From assembly GCF_002770725.1 (NCBI RefSeq), contig NZ_NQVN01000016.1:1-64000 (forward strand): DNA of 64,000 bases, written 5' to 3'. Shown here in pieces: positions 56,962 to 64,000 of the stretch. Every line of letters starts with the position of its first letter. Within the stretch, counting starts at the first letter, position 1. Origin of the DNA: Pleomorphomonas carboxyditropha. GTDB lineage: Bacteria; Pseudomonadota; Alphaproteobacteria; Rhizobiales; Pleomorphomonadaceae. The notes under the pieces were generated by a model that was given only the letters and a program-made list of their open reading frames with translations, was not told the origin of the DNA and made no database searches. A program made the translations under genes and the position numbers.

Positions 56962-57919
56962 GGGCGCGGTCCTTTTGTGCGTAGGATTCGATCTGGTAGC
57001 GGCCGCTGGAGAAACTCTCGACGTGAAGGACGTCCCTGACGATGCGGCCCTTCGGCGTTCGCTCGATGGAGACGATCAGGTCGACGGCTTCGCCAATGAC
57101 GTCCTGCATTGGCTGCTGGCTTGCTTCGGCCGTCAGCTGTTCGAGCCGGCGTAGTGCTGATTCCGCTGAGTTGGCATGGATAGTGGCGACACCGCCCGGG
57201 TGTCCGGTGTTCCAGGCCTTGAGGAGGGTGAGTGCCGCGCCGTCGCGGACTTCACCGACGATGATCCGGTCGGGTCTCAATCGCATGGTGCTTTTGAGGA
57301 GGCGCGCCATGTCCACGGTGTCCGAGGTGTGCAGCGCCACAACATTGTCGCCGCCGCACTGGATCTCGGCGGTGTCCTCAAGGACAAGCAGGCGATCTTC
57401 GGGTGCTGTGTCCGCGATCTCGGCGATCACGGCATTGGCCAGCGTCGTCTTGCCTGATCCCGTCCCCCCGGAGATGACGATGTTGAGTTTCGATGCCACC
57501 GCATTGCGGATAATGTCGGCCTGAGCGGCGGTCATTACTCTGCCGCTCACATAATCGGCGAGCGGTATCAGCCTTGATGCCCTGCGACGGATGGTGAAGG
57601 TTGGCCCACCCACGACGGGCGGCAATAGTCCTTCAAATCGATGACCGCCGATTGGCAACTCGCCCGAGATGATCGGCTGCTCGTCATCTGCCTCCGAGTT
57701 CAGAGCGTGGGCAACACTGCCGATGACGATTTCGGCGGTGGCCGCCGTCATCTCGCCGGCTGGAGCAATGCCGTGGCCGAGCCGTTCGATGAAGAGCTTA
57801 CCATCGGGGTTGAGCATAATTTCGACGACGGTCGGATCGTCGAGAGCGATACAGAGCTGGTCGCCGAGCGCGTCCTGGAGCTTGCGCACCAGACGGGGGT
57901 GGGAGCGGAGCTGGGTCAT
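56951..57919 (-). CDS. trbB: TrbB, VirB11-like hexameric ATPase
   Basis: A 322-residue cytoplasmic traffic ATPase. The N-terminal domain is about 1-130; Walker A is [15 protein letters not shown] near 149-163; the Asp box [13 protein letters not shown] near 180, Walker B ([16 protein letters not shown], about 225) and the His box ([15 protein letters not shown], about 247) follow. It lies 14 bases after traI and begins the trb part of the operon. Confidence 0.95.
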   Translation of the reverse strand: MTQLRSHPRLVRKLQDALGDQLCIALDDPTVVEIMLNPDGKLFIERLGHGIAPAGEMTAATAEIVIGSVAHALNSEADDEQPIISGELPIGGHRFEGLLPPVVGGPTFTIRRRASRLIPLADYVSGRVMTAAQADIIRNAVASKLNIVISGGTGSGKTTLANAVIAEIADTAPEDRLLVLEDTAEIQCGGDNVVALHTSDTVDMARLLKSTMRLRPDRIIVGEVRDGAALTLLKAWNTGHPGGVATIHANSAESALRRLEQLTAEASQQPMQDVIGEAVDLIVSIERTPKGRIVRDVLHVESFSSGRYQIESYAQKDRAHVA

Positions 57920-57933
57920 GGACTCTGTCCCGT

Positions 57934-58569
57934 TTAAGCTGCTTGCCGCGCCGGCCGGACGATCGGCGAATAGTCCGCTGGCCTAACGACCGCAAAGCTA
58001 GTCCTGTCGGTCGGCAGCAAGCCCACCACGGCCTTTGTATTGCCGATGGGTTTGGGTTCGCCAATCCGCGCCATCGGCCAACCGGCCCGCCGCAGGATCC
58101 GCTCGATCCGAAGGTCCGTCGCCGTGATCAGCTCGCCGTAGCCATTGGCCATCGACCATTCGATGATGGCGGCAAACAGGGTCCAGGTCGCGCTGTGCAA
58201 TGCTTGGCCCTGCTCGCCAGGCTCGTATGCAGTGGTGACCGAGGTGTCGACGCAAAAGCGCGAACTCTCGATCATGCCGGCATGCGGCCGGAACAGTCCC
58301 TGCCCTCTCAACTCCGGGAAGAGCACGGACAGGAGCGTCGGTCCCGTCGCTGGCAGGAGACGAACTGTACCAACCACCGTTTCCCGCGCATCGACGACAA
58401 GAATGTAGGTCGGCTGGCAGAGGTCGAACTCGTCGTGCTCGCGCCCGTCGCGAACCTTCACGTCCCAGTTCAGGCGGTCATGAAAGACCCGTGCTCGCAA
58501 CTGATGCATCCGGTCGAGAATGGCCGCCTGGGACCGATAATGCTCAGGAGAAATCGCGATCGCTCGCAT
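57934..58569 (-). CDS. traI: TraI, acyl-homoserine lactone synthase (LuxI family)
   Basis: A 211-residue cytoplasmic enzyme making an AHL signal from acyl-ACP and SAM. The conserved N-terminal residues are visible: RARVFHDRLNWDVKVRDG, REHDEFD, GTVRLLP and ESSRFCVD. The start at 58569 (MRAIAISPEHY) matches TraI of Ti plasmids; GGAG is 8 bases upstream. It is first in the traI-trb operon and divergent from repA, the usual layout. The signal would be read by TraR at 47156-47860. Confidence 0.92.
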   Translation of the reverse strand: MRAIAISPEHYRSQAAILDRMHQLRARVFHDRLNWDVKVRDGREHDEFDLCQPTYILVVDARETVVGTVRLLPATGPTLLSVLFPELRGQGLFRPHAGMIESSRFCVDTSVTTAYEPGEQGQALHSATWTLFAAIIEWSMANGYGELITATDLRIERILRRAGWPMARIGEPKPIGNTKAVVGLLPTDRTSFAVVRPADYSPIVRPARQAA

Positions 58570-58883
58570 GTTTCTGGCTCCGAATCTAGCAATTGAGGAG
58601 CGCAAGAAGCCATGTCTGGGGTGGCGTGACGACTAATGAAAGTATGAGTGCTTGGGGGCTTGGCTGTGGACTAGACTAGGTCCCGAGTCGGAGATACGGG
58701 GCGGCTGCGGGCCATGAGCCAGCAGGGAAAGCCATTATGCACACTCGGTTCTGAGAGGCTGATGCCATCCAAGGGGTCATTAGGATTTCGTTAACCCAAT
58801 ATTCCTTTACGGAATCGGGGAATCGTGTTCATTCTGACGGCAATGAAGCGCTTGAGGGCGTAAATACCGTTGGAGGCCACGGA
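58570..58883. other. Divergent traI / repABC control region
   Basis: About 310 bases. Candidate sites: the imperfect dyad GGACTAGACTAGGTCC at 58668-58683, which might be a tra-box-like element, and ATTCC-TTTAC-GGAAT at 58801-58815, 69 bases before repA, which might be a RepA operator. Neither matches a published consensus well enough for a firm call. Confidence 0.4.
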
Positions 58884-60095
58884 ATGGCGTCGAAAGCCGC
58901 CCCGCTCCCCACTTCGAATGAAGTGCCCCAGCAAATGGGTTTCGACCGCCTTGCCGAGGTGCTTTCGTCACGCATCTCCAAGATGCGGCAGAAGATTTAT
59001 GCGCCCGATGCGCGGAAGCAGCTTCGCAAATTCAGTTCCGGTGAGGCTTCGAAGCTTCTGGGGATCAGCGACTCTCATCTCAGGCAGCTTAGCATAGATG
59101 GCATTGGTCCCCAGCCAGAGCTTGGTGCTGGCGGCAAGAGGCTGTACTCGCTTGCGGATATAAACGTTCTTCGGCAGCATTTCGCTGGAACGCGTCCTAA
59201 GAACGCGCTTCAGGTGTTCCCACGTCGCCGGCCGGGAGAGAAGTTGCAGGTGATCGCCTGCGCCTCGTTTAAGGGCGGTTCCGGCAAAACGACGACGAGT
59301 GCGACGGCGGCGCATTACTTGGCGCTGCGCGGCTACCGGGTGCTGGCTATCGACCTCGACCCGCAAGGATCCATGACGGCCATTTTCGGCATTCAGCCCG
59401 AGACAGATCTTGGTGACAACGAGAGCCTCTACGGCGCGATCCGTTACGATGACGATCGCCGCGATATCCGAGACGTAATCCGCGAGACCTATTTCGAAGG
59501 CATTGATCTCATTCCGGGTGCCATTGAGCTCCAGGAGTGGGAGCATGAAGTTCCCGTTGCCATGCAGCAGCGCGGAACGTCTCCGTTTTTCCGCCGGATC
59601 GCCGAAGTGCTAGCCGAGGTCGAGGACGACTACGACGTCGTCGTGCTCGATTGCCCTCCTCAGCTCGGCTTTCTGACGCTCTCCGCTTTGACGGCCGCCA
59701 CGGGGGTTCTGATCCCGGTATTCCCCCACATGCTGGACGTAATGAGTTTGTCGGCCTTCCTTCTAATGGCTTCGGACCTGCTCAACGTTGTAGAGAAGCG
59801 CGGAGGTGCGTTCCAACGCGATTGGATCAACTTCCTGATCACCAGGCACAACCCGAATGACGCAACGGAGGTCGATATTGTCTCCTTGCTCCGTTCGCTC
59901 TTCAAGCAGCAAGTACTGACGCGCCCGGCCGTCCAGTCGGCAGCCATTTCGAGCGCTGGTCTCTTTCGTCGGACGATCTATGAAATCGATCGCGGCGATG
60001 TCGGCCGTGGCACCTACGACCGCGCCCTAGAGTCGATGAACGGAGTTTGCGAGGAAATCGAGAGCCTGCTCACTAAGTCCTGGGGTCGCACATGA
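58884..60095 (+). CDS. repA: RepA, ParA-type partitioning ATPase of repABC replicon
   Basis: A 403-residue partition ATPase and autoregulator. An N-terminal HTH-like domain (about 50-100; SGEASKLLGISDSHLRQLSI) precedes the ParA fold: Walker A FKGGSGKTTTSA near 129-140, DLDPQGS near 163, Walker B-like VVLDCPPQLGFLTLSAL near 252. GGAGG lies 7 bases before the ATG. It ends in an ATGA overlap with repB. Confidence 0.95.
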   Translation: MASKAAPLPTSNEVPQQMGFDRLAEVLSSRISKMRQKIYAPDARKQLRKFSSGEASKLLGISDSHLRQLSIDGIGPQPELGAGGKRLYSLADINVLRQHFAGTRPKNALQVFPRRRPGEKLQVIACASFKGGSGKTTTSATAAHYLALRGYRVLAIDLDPQGSMTAIFGIQPETDLGDNESLYGAIRYDDDRRDIRDVIRETYFEGIDLIPGAIELQEWEHEVPVAMQQRGTSPFFRRIAEVLAEVEDDYDVVVLDCPPQLGFLTLSALTAATGVLIPVFPHMLDVMSLSAFLLMASDLLNVVEKRGGAFQRDWINFLITRHNPNDATEVDIVSLLRSLFKQQVLTRPAVQSAAISSAGLFRRTIYEIDRGDVGRGTYDRALESMNGVCEEIESLLTKSWGRT

Positions 60096-61180
60096 GCAAG
60101 CAGCGTGATCGCAGCCGGGGGATTCTCGGGCTGATTGACGACGATGAAGATGTCTCTGGTGCCCCCTCGCCGGCCGATAAGGCCGACGCATCAACGCGGG
60201 CGCTAAAGCACATGCCCTCCGGCAGCATCAAAACGCTGGAGAGTACGCTGACGAGGGCTGAACGCGAAGCCGAAGAGCTTCGCAGGCTGGTCGCGTCCGG
60301 TGCGCAGGTCATCGAGCTCGATGTGAGCCTCGTGCAGCCTTCTCCCCATGCTGACCGCATGGAAGATGACAGTGCCGAGGCGTTCGACACACTAAAGGCG
60401 TCGATTGCCGAGAATGGGCAACAGGTACCGATCCTGGTTCGACCCCACCCGACTGATCCGGACCGCTACGAAGCTGCCTACGGCCATCGGCGGCTTCGAG
60501 CTGCGGCTGATCTCGGGCTAACGGTTCGTGCCGTTGTTAAGCCCCTGACAGACGAACAACTGGTACTCGCCCAGGGCATCGAAAACTCGGCTCGGCAGGA
60601 CCTTTCCTGGATCGAGCAAGCTGTCTTTGCGTTGAAGCTGGGTGAGCGTGGTTTCCCGCAGCGGGCAATTGCAGCGGCTCTTTCCATTCAGCGTCAGAAC
60701 GCGAACCAAATGATCTCGGCGGCGCGGAAGATCCCGGCTGACATCATTCACGCTATCGGGCGTGCGCCCAAGGTCGGCCGACCGAGATGGCTGGAACTGG
60801 CTGACCGGCTGGCGAATGGTGTTTCGCCCTCTGTTCGCTCTGTCCTCTCCGCTCCGGCTTTTTCCTCGCTCCCTTCGGACGAGCGCTTCGAGGCCCTCCT
60901 GATGGCCGCCACGCCAGATACCGAGGTATCCCGGCCGGCGCATGTGCCGCGGTTGTCCGCAGCCACGCTGTCCCTACCGGGCGGCCGTACGGTGGGGTCG
61001 TTCGTTCGCGGCGCTAAGGCGGCGACGCTAAAACTTGAGGACGTGGATTTCGGAACTTGGCTTGCCGAGCGCGTACCCGCGCTACATGCCGAGTTCTCAG
61101 CTCAAACCGGGGCCCCAACGTGGAACCCAGAATCAGCTAGTGTTTCCGGCACATCGGTCGGCAATACCCCAGAGGAGTGA
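60092..61180 (+). CDS. repB: RepB, ParB-type partitioning protein
   Basis: A 362-residue ParB-family DNA-binding protein. The nuclease-like N-terminal box (GQQVPILVRPHP, then YEAAYGHRRLRAAADLGL, about 110-150) is followed by an HTH (FPQRAIAAALSIQRQNANQM, about 190-210) and a C-terminal dimer domain. It would bind parS sites on the replicon; I found no clear GTTNNCNGCNGNNAAC sequence in the window. Overlaps repA by four bases. Confidence 0.94.
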   Translation: MSKQRDRSRGILGLIDDDEDVSGAPSPADKADASTRALKHMPSGSIKTLESTLTRAEREAEELRRLVASGAQVIELDVSLVQPSPHADRMEDDSAEAFDTLKASIAENGQQVPILVRPHPTDPDRYEAAYGHRRLRAAADLGLTVRAVVKPLTDEQLVLAQGIENSARQDLSWIEQAVFALKLGERGFPQRAIAAALSIQRQNANQMISAARKIPADIIHAIGRAPKVGRPRWLELADRLANGVSPSVRSVLSAPAFSSLPSDERFEALLMAATPDTEVSRPAHVPRLSAATLSLPGGRTVGSFVRGAKAATLKLEDVDFGTWLAERVPALHAEFSAQTGAPTWNPESASVSGTSVGNTPEE

Positions 61181-61185
61181 TACGG

Positions 61186-61244
61186 ACAAAGGAAAAGGGG
61201 CCACCAACGTTTCCGCCGGAAGCCCCGTCTCTGATGTGTAGCAA
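61186..61244 (-). ncRNA. Antisense counter-transcribed RNA of repABC (incompatibility RNA)
   Basis: On the minus strand a sigma-70-type promoter is visible: -35 TTGACG (61274-61279), 17-base spacer, -10 TTATCT (61251-61256). Transcription would start near 61244 and end at a hairpin GGGGC...GCCCC (61197-61226) followed by TTTT. This matches size and place of the ctRNA that limits RepC synthesis. The end points are estimated. Confidence 0.78.
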
Positions 61245-61343
61245 CGACAGAGATAACTGCTCCCGGACATAGTCGTCAAGACCTCGGAACGCCCAAATGG
61301 GTGATCCCTCTAACTTTGTCTTCGCACGAGAGGACAAGGAACG

Positions 61344-62564
61344 GTGAATCATATCTCTAGCGCCCCCTTCGGGGGACGCCTGACGGTCGCGCAAGCGGTC
61401 GTACAGGCAACGGCTGTGGCGTGTCCGCAAGAAGCGAAAGCCTCAAAATGGGCCGTCCTGCGGTCGATTTCCGATGCCCGCACGCGGCTAGGTGTCTCTG
61501 ACCGTGCTGTGGCGGTGCTTCATGCCATGCTGTCATTTGTTCAAGGCGATGAGCTCAAGGTTGGAGAGGTCGTGTTCCCATCGAATGCCACGCTTTCTGC
61601 CCGTGCGCATGGGATGGCCGCGCCGACGCTCCGGAGGCATATCGCCCAGCTCGTCGAGAGAGGGCTCATCATCCGGCGCGACAGTCCAAACGGGAAGCGG
61701 TATGCCCGAAAGGGTGATGACGGCACGATTGCCCTCGCCTTCGGGTTTGAACTCACGCCGCTTGTCGTCAGAGCGACCGAACTCGAGCGCATGGCTGCCG
61801 AAATGGCCCGTGACCGCAGGCTTCTCAAGGAGACGAGAGAAAAGGTTACGTTGCTGCGGAGAGATATTGTTGGGACGATCGAGTGCCTTGTCAACGAGGG
61901 CGCTGCGGTGACCCTGCAGCCTGTTCCTTCCGCCCCCTCACGAACGGCCTCACTCGCGGAGCTTGAAGATTTGGCCTTCGATCTCGGCATGTTGAAGGCG
62001 GAAGCTGATAAGGCACTGGCCGTTCTTGTTAATTCCAAGAATCCGAGCGGCAATGAGACTCATAGTGAGCGTCACATACAGGATTCAAATCCACAATTTC
62101 TTGAATCTGAACTGCCCCAGGAAAAGGTGCAGGCGACTGGGCCAGAGACCAAGCCTGAGATGAATGAGCCTTCGCTCACCGCAGGGCAAAGCTCGCATCC
62201 CAACGCACCGCCGAGGATCGATCTTCCCGCCGTGCTTGCGGCATGTCCGAATTTGCGTGATTGGACCACAGGCAAGGTTCGGTCGTGGGAAGACTTGGTG
62301 CGAGCGGCCGAAGCCGTCCGCCCTGCCCTCGGCATCTCGCCGGATGCCTGGGAGGAAGCAGTCGGAAGCATGGGCGAAAGCGGAGCGGCCGTGACGGTGG
62401 TGACCATTCTGCAGCGGGCGGAATCCATCGCTTCGCCGGGTGGCTACTTGCGAAGCCTTTCATCAAAGGCTCGAAGTGGGCAGTTCTCGCCTGGCCCTAT
62501 CGTGGTGTCACTGCTACGGCAGAGGGCGAAAGCGCAGATGGCGTATGACGGGTATCATGCGTAA
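61344..62564 (+). CDS. repC: RepC, replication initiator of repABC plasmid
   Basis: A 406-residue initiator. It starts with GTG at 61344 behind AAGGA. The N-terminal winged-helix part (about 60-130, VFPSNATLSARAHGMAAPTL and RRHIAQLVERGLIIRR) and the C-terminal domain (about 300-400, WTTGKVRSWEDLVRAAEAVRPALG) fit RepC. An AT-rich stretch inside the gene probably is the origin. The ctRNA overlaps the upstream leader. Confidence 0.95.
   Translation: MNHISSAPFGGRLTVAQAVVQATAVACPQEAKASKWAVLRSISDARTRLGVSDRAVAVLHAMLSFVQGDELKVGEVVFPSNATLSARAHGMAAPTLRRHIAQLVERGLIIRRDSPNGKRYARKGDDGTIALAFGFELTPLVVRATELERMAAEMARDRRLLKETREKVTLLRRDIVGTIECLVNEGAAVTLQPVPSAPSRTASLAELEDLAFDLGMLKAEADKALAVLVNSKNPSGNETHSERHIQDSNPQFLESELPQEKVQATGPETKPEMNEPSLTAGQSSHPNAPPRIDLPAVLAACPNLRDWTTGKVRSWEDLVRAAEAVRPALGISPDAWEEAVGSMGESGAAVTVVTILQRAESIASPGGYLRSLSSKARSGQFSPGPIVVSLLRQRAKAQMAYDGYHA
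62024..62115. other. Probable oriV (AT-rich segment inside repC)
   Basis: A roughly 90-base AT-rich run within otherwise GC-rich repC, where repABC origins are known to lie. Assigned by position and composition only. Confidence 0.4.
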
Positions 62565-62580
62565 ATGGTTCCGCTTCCGG

Positions 62581-62600
62581 GGTGTCTCAGTTGAGACACC
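62581..62600. promoter_or_regulatory. GGTGTCTCA-GT-TGAGACACC palindrome, copy 1
   Basis: A 9-bp-arm perfect dyad 16 bases after the repC stop. Its arms recur at 62642-62660. Confidence 0.6.
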
Positions 62601-62641
62601 TAACTCGGTGTCGGGCTAAACAAGGCAGCATCTCTGCAAGA

Positions 62642-62661
62642 GGTGTCTCAACTGAGACACT
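62642..62661. promoter_or_regulatory. GGTGTCTCA-AC-TGAGACACT palindrome, copy 2
   Basis: Same 8-9 bp arms as copy 1, centre 61 bases away, about six helical turns. A degenerate third copy (TGTCTCA GGA TGAG) begins at 62690. Confidence 0.6.
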
Positions 62662-63075
62662 AATTCATTCAAACGGCGCTGGACTTCGGCTGTCTCAGGA
62701 TGAGTAGGGCGTTCGGAAAGGCAGGCTTCTGTTGCGGACTGGCGCCAACGGCAGCAGGTCGGACGAGCGGCGTGTCGCCGCCGGACTTCAAGTTTATTCC
62801 GCCAGTGAGATGATGCTGGCAAGCGCCAGCTTGTTTCCAGTTCAGTTCTTGTTGTCTTGCTGTTCAAGGAGCGTCCTGCGAGACCCGCCCAATCCCGCTC
62901 TTCATGCGATGGCGTCCTGAACTGATCCGGATCTTCTCCGATCAACCCGCTTCGGGGTCGGCTACGCCAGCGTGCCGTCGCTGCCGCTTTGCTTTCGCGA
63001 TGACCGCGACCGATCTCAGTTCTTTCGGGGAGCCATCGAGCGGGAATTGGCCCGCTCCCGGTGGAGCCCTTCAAA

Positions 63076-63261
63076 ATGTCACACGACCTCGCTGTTGCTC
63101 AACAACACGCCTTTCAGCTCGCCCGCATCTTGATGGTCCCGGTCACACTGTTCAAGTCAGGCTCGGAATACGGTGTTCTGCCGTCCACCGAACTCGATGC
63201 CGATGACGACTTGGATGTCATCAATGAGTTCGATCCGCACATGTTCCGGCCGGCTCATTGA
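63076..63261 (+). CDS. Small acidic protein of unknown function
   Basis: A 61-residue protein starting MSHDLAVAQQHAFQLAR, with a helical first half and an acidic C-terminal half (ELDADDDLDVINEFDPH). GGAG lies 9 bases before the ATG. A GTG at 63061 would add five residues. Nothing recognisable in it; its composition and the initiation signal make it a likely gene. It lies between repC and the DUF3991-type gene and could be driven from the palindrome region. Confidence 0.55.
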   Translation: MSHDLAVAQQHAFQLARILMVPVTLFKSGSEYGVLPSTELDADDDLDVINEFDPHMFRPAH

Positions 63262-63467
63262 GCCGGCATTGGTCTGCCTGGTGCCGCTTGCGGGCGGCGC
63301 TGGCCAAGGGAGGCTGCCGCCGCGCGCGATTTCACTCCCTATTTCGTTAGTTGCATCACTCGCGCCCTTGGCAAGGCTCGCCCTTCGCGGACTGACGGCC
63401 GTGTCGCGCGAAACGCGCGAAGATCCATGAACTCGAAAAGGGCAGGCGGGGTGCGTCTGGGAAGACC

Positions 63468-64000
63468 ATGGAAGCAGGAGAAATCGAGGATCTCAAGGGG
63501 AGGGTGGAATGCTCTGCCGTGCTGGAGAAAGCAGGCTTTGCCATCGACATCAGGGAGAGCACCCTCCGGGCGATCAAGTTCCGCCGAGGCGACGACATCA
63601 TCATCGTCATCCATGATGGCAAAGGTTGGTTTGACCCGTTATCGGACGCCAAGGGCGATGTGCTCTCCCTGATCCAGCATCTTGCAGGTATTTCGTTCAA
63701 AGGCGCGCTCGCCCTAGCCGCCGATCTTGTCGGGTTTACACCTCAGGAGCCGCGATGGGCGCGGCCGTTACGGTCGCGGGAAAACACGATGTCCTTGGCG
63801 GAGCGATGGCGGGTGCGTCGGCCGCCCTGGCGCGGCTCGGCGACATGGAGCTACCTCCGGGACATCAGGGGAATCTCCGAGCAAGTTCTCCGTGTGGCGA
63901 TGGATCAGAATGTGCTGCGAGAGGGGCCACACGGCAGCATGTGGGCGGCCCATGTCGACGAGAAAGGGACCGTGACCGGCTGGGAGGAGCGCGGACCGGA
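63468..64000 (+). CDS. DUF3991/Toprim-type plasmid protein, N-terminal part (cut by right edge)
   Basis: About 177 codons are present and the frame is open at the window end. The translation begins MEAGEIEDLKGRVECSAVLE and contains GWFDPLSDAKGDVLSLIQHL and WSYLRDIRGISEQVLRVA, then REGPHGSMWAAHVDEKGTVT GWEERG, resembling the DUF3991 domain that precedes a Toprim domain in primase-like proteins of alphaproteobacterial plasmids. The start at 63468 is the first ATG before the conserved part; the true start could differ. Role in plasmid replication or transfer is inferred. Confidence 0.75.
   Translation, partial: MEAGEIEDLKGRVECSAVLEKAGFAIDIRESTLRAIKFRRGDDIIIVIHDGKGWFDPLSDAKGDVLSLIQHLAGISFKGALALAADLVGFTPQEPRWARPLRSRENTMSLAERWRVRRPPWRGSATWSYLRDIRGISEQVLRVAMDQNVLREGPHGSMWAAHVDEKGTVTGWEERGP

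Larger units (their letters stand above)
62565..63075. other. Post-repC region with palindromes, no gene seen
   Basis: About 510 bases. The first 140 contain two or three TGTCTCA dyads listed separately. The rest has open frames on both strands without convincing protein features. Confidence 0.45.

Noticed and set aside
58570..58883. Ti-type tra box upstream of traI
   Set aside because: No 18-bp sequence close to the known TraR box was found; the dyad at 58668-58683 is too imperfect to name.
62616..63074. A 152-codon minus-strand frame after repC
   Set aside because: Arg/Thr/Ser-rich, no recognisable domain, no ribosome-binding site, and it spans the TGTCTCA palindromes.
58606..63075. repABC parS (GTTNNCNGCNGNNAAC)
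   Set aside because: No full match seen in the intergenic regions or around repABC by eye; a near look-alike at 61209-61224 is part of the ctRNA terminator.

Overview
The window reads as a stretch of a large repABC-type replicon (plasmid or chromid) of an alphaproteobacterium, most likely a member of the Hyphomicrobiales (Rhizobiales). The evidence is the gene content: a complete repA-repB-repC cassette with its antisense RNA, divergent from a traI-trbBCDEJKLFGHI conjugation operon of the Ti/Sym-plasmid type, plus traR and traM quorum-sensing genes. Base composition is high GC by eye and coding is dense. No rRNA, tRNA or CRISPR array was seen.

Region 1 (1-8.5 kb): a fused NarK-type nitrate/nitrite transporter (cut by the left edge) faces an FNR/DNR-type regulator across a promoter with two FNR-like boxes. 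A MacB-like efflux operon (SHOCT membrane protein, HlyD adaptor, FtsX-type permease, ATPase) follows, then a CobW-family metallochaperone gene behind a Zur-like box.

Region 2 (8.6-30 kb): an anaerobic and sulfur/redox island. It holds DsbB, a two-gene permease, a CoA-disulfide reductase with rhodanese domain, an aldose epimerase, two paralogous PaaI-type thioesterases, two orange-protein/NifX-like proteins, two MinD-type ATPases with ferredoxin inserts, a chemoreceptor, an octaheme tetrathionate-reductase-family cytochrome with its cytochrome b, an Fnr-type regulator, two related OxyR-like LysR regulators, a SLAC1-type channel, a methyltransferase, a persulfide-dioxygenase-like hydrolase, a peroxiredoxin, a TauE exporter and a DUF134 regulator. 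Five copies of a 20-bp operator (TTATGGG, six bases, then roughly CYCAWAA) tie several of these genes into one probable regulon, which I regard as the most interesting signal here.

Region 3 (30-48 kb): accessory DNA. After an AEC transporter and a DUF4143 ATPase comes a structured-RNA-like segment, then traM and the 3' part of traR. A six-gene galactoside uptake and hydrolysis operon follows, then a 4.2-kb Tn3-family transposon carrying dps and katG with wrecked transposition genes. Then come a moaE scrap, a traM scrap and an intact traR. The two traM/traR loci share a collinear 489-bp direct repeat, so recombination between them would remove 13.6 kb and rebuild one intact traM-traR pair.

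Region 4 (48-64 kb): the trb type IV secretion operon reading leftward from traI (AHL synthase), then repABC reading rightward, twin palindromes after repC, a small unknown gene, and the start of a DUF3991/Toprim-type plasmid protein cut by the right edge. Transfer-DNA-processing genes (traACDG, oriT) are not in the window.
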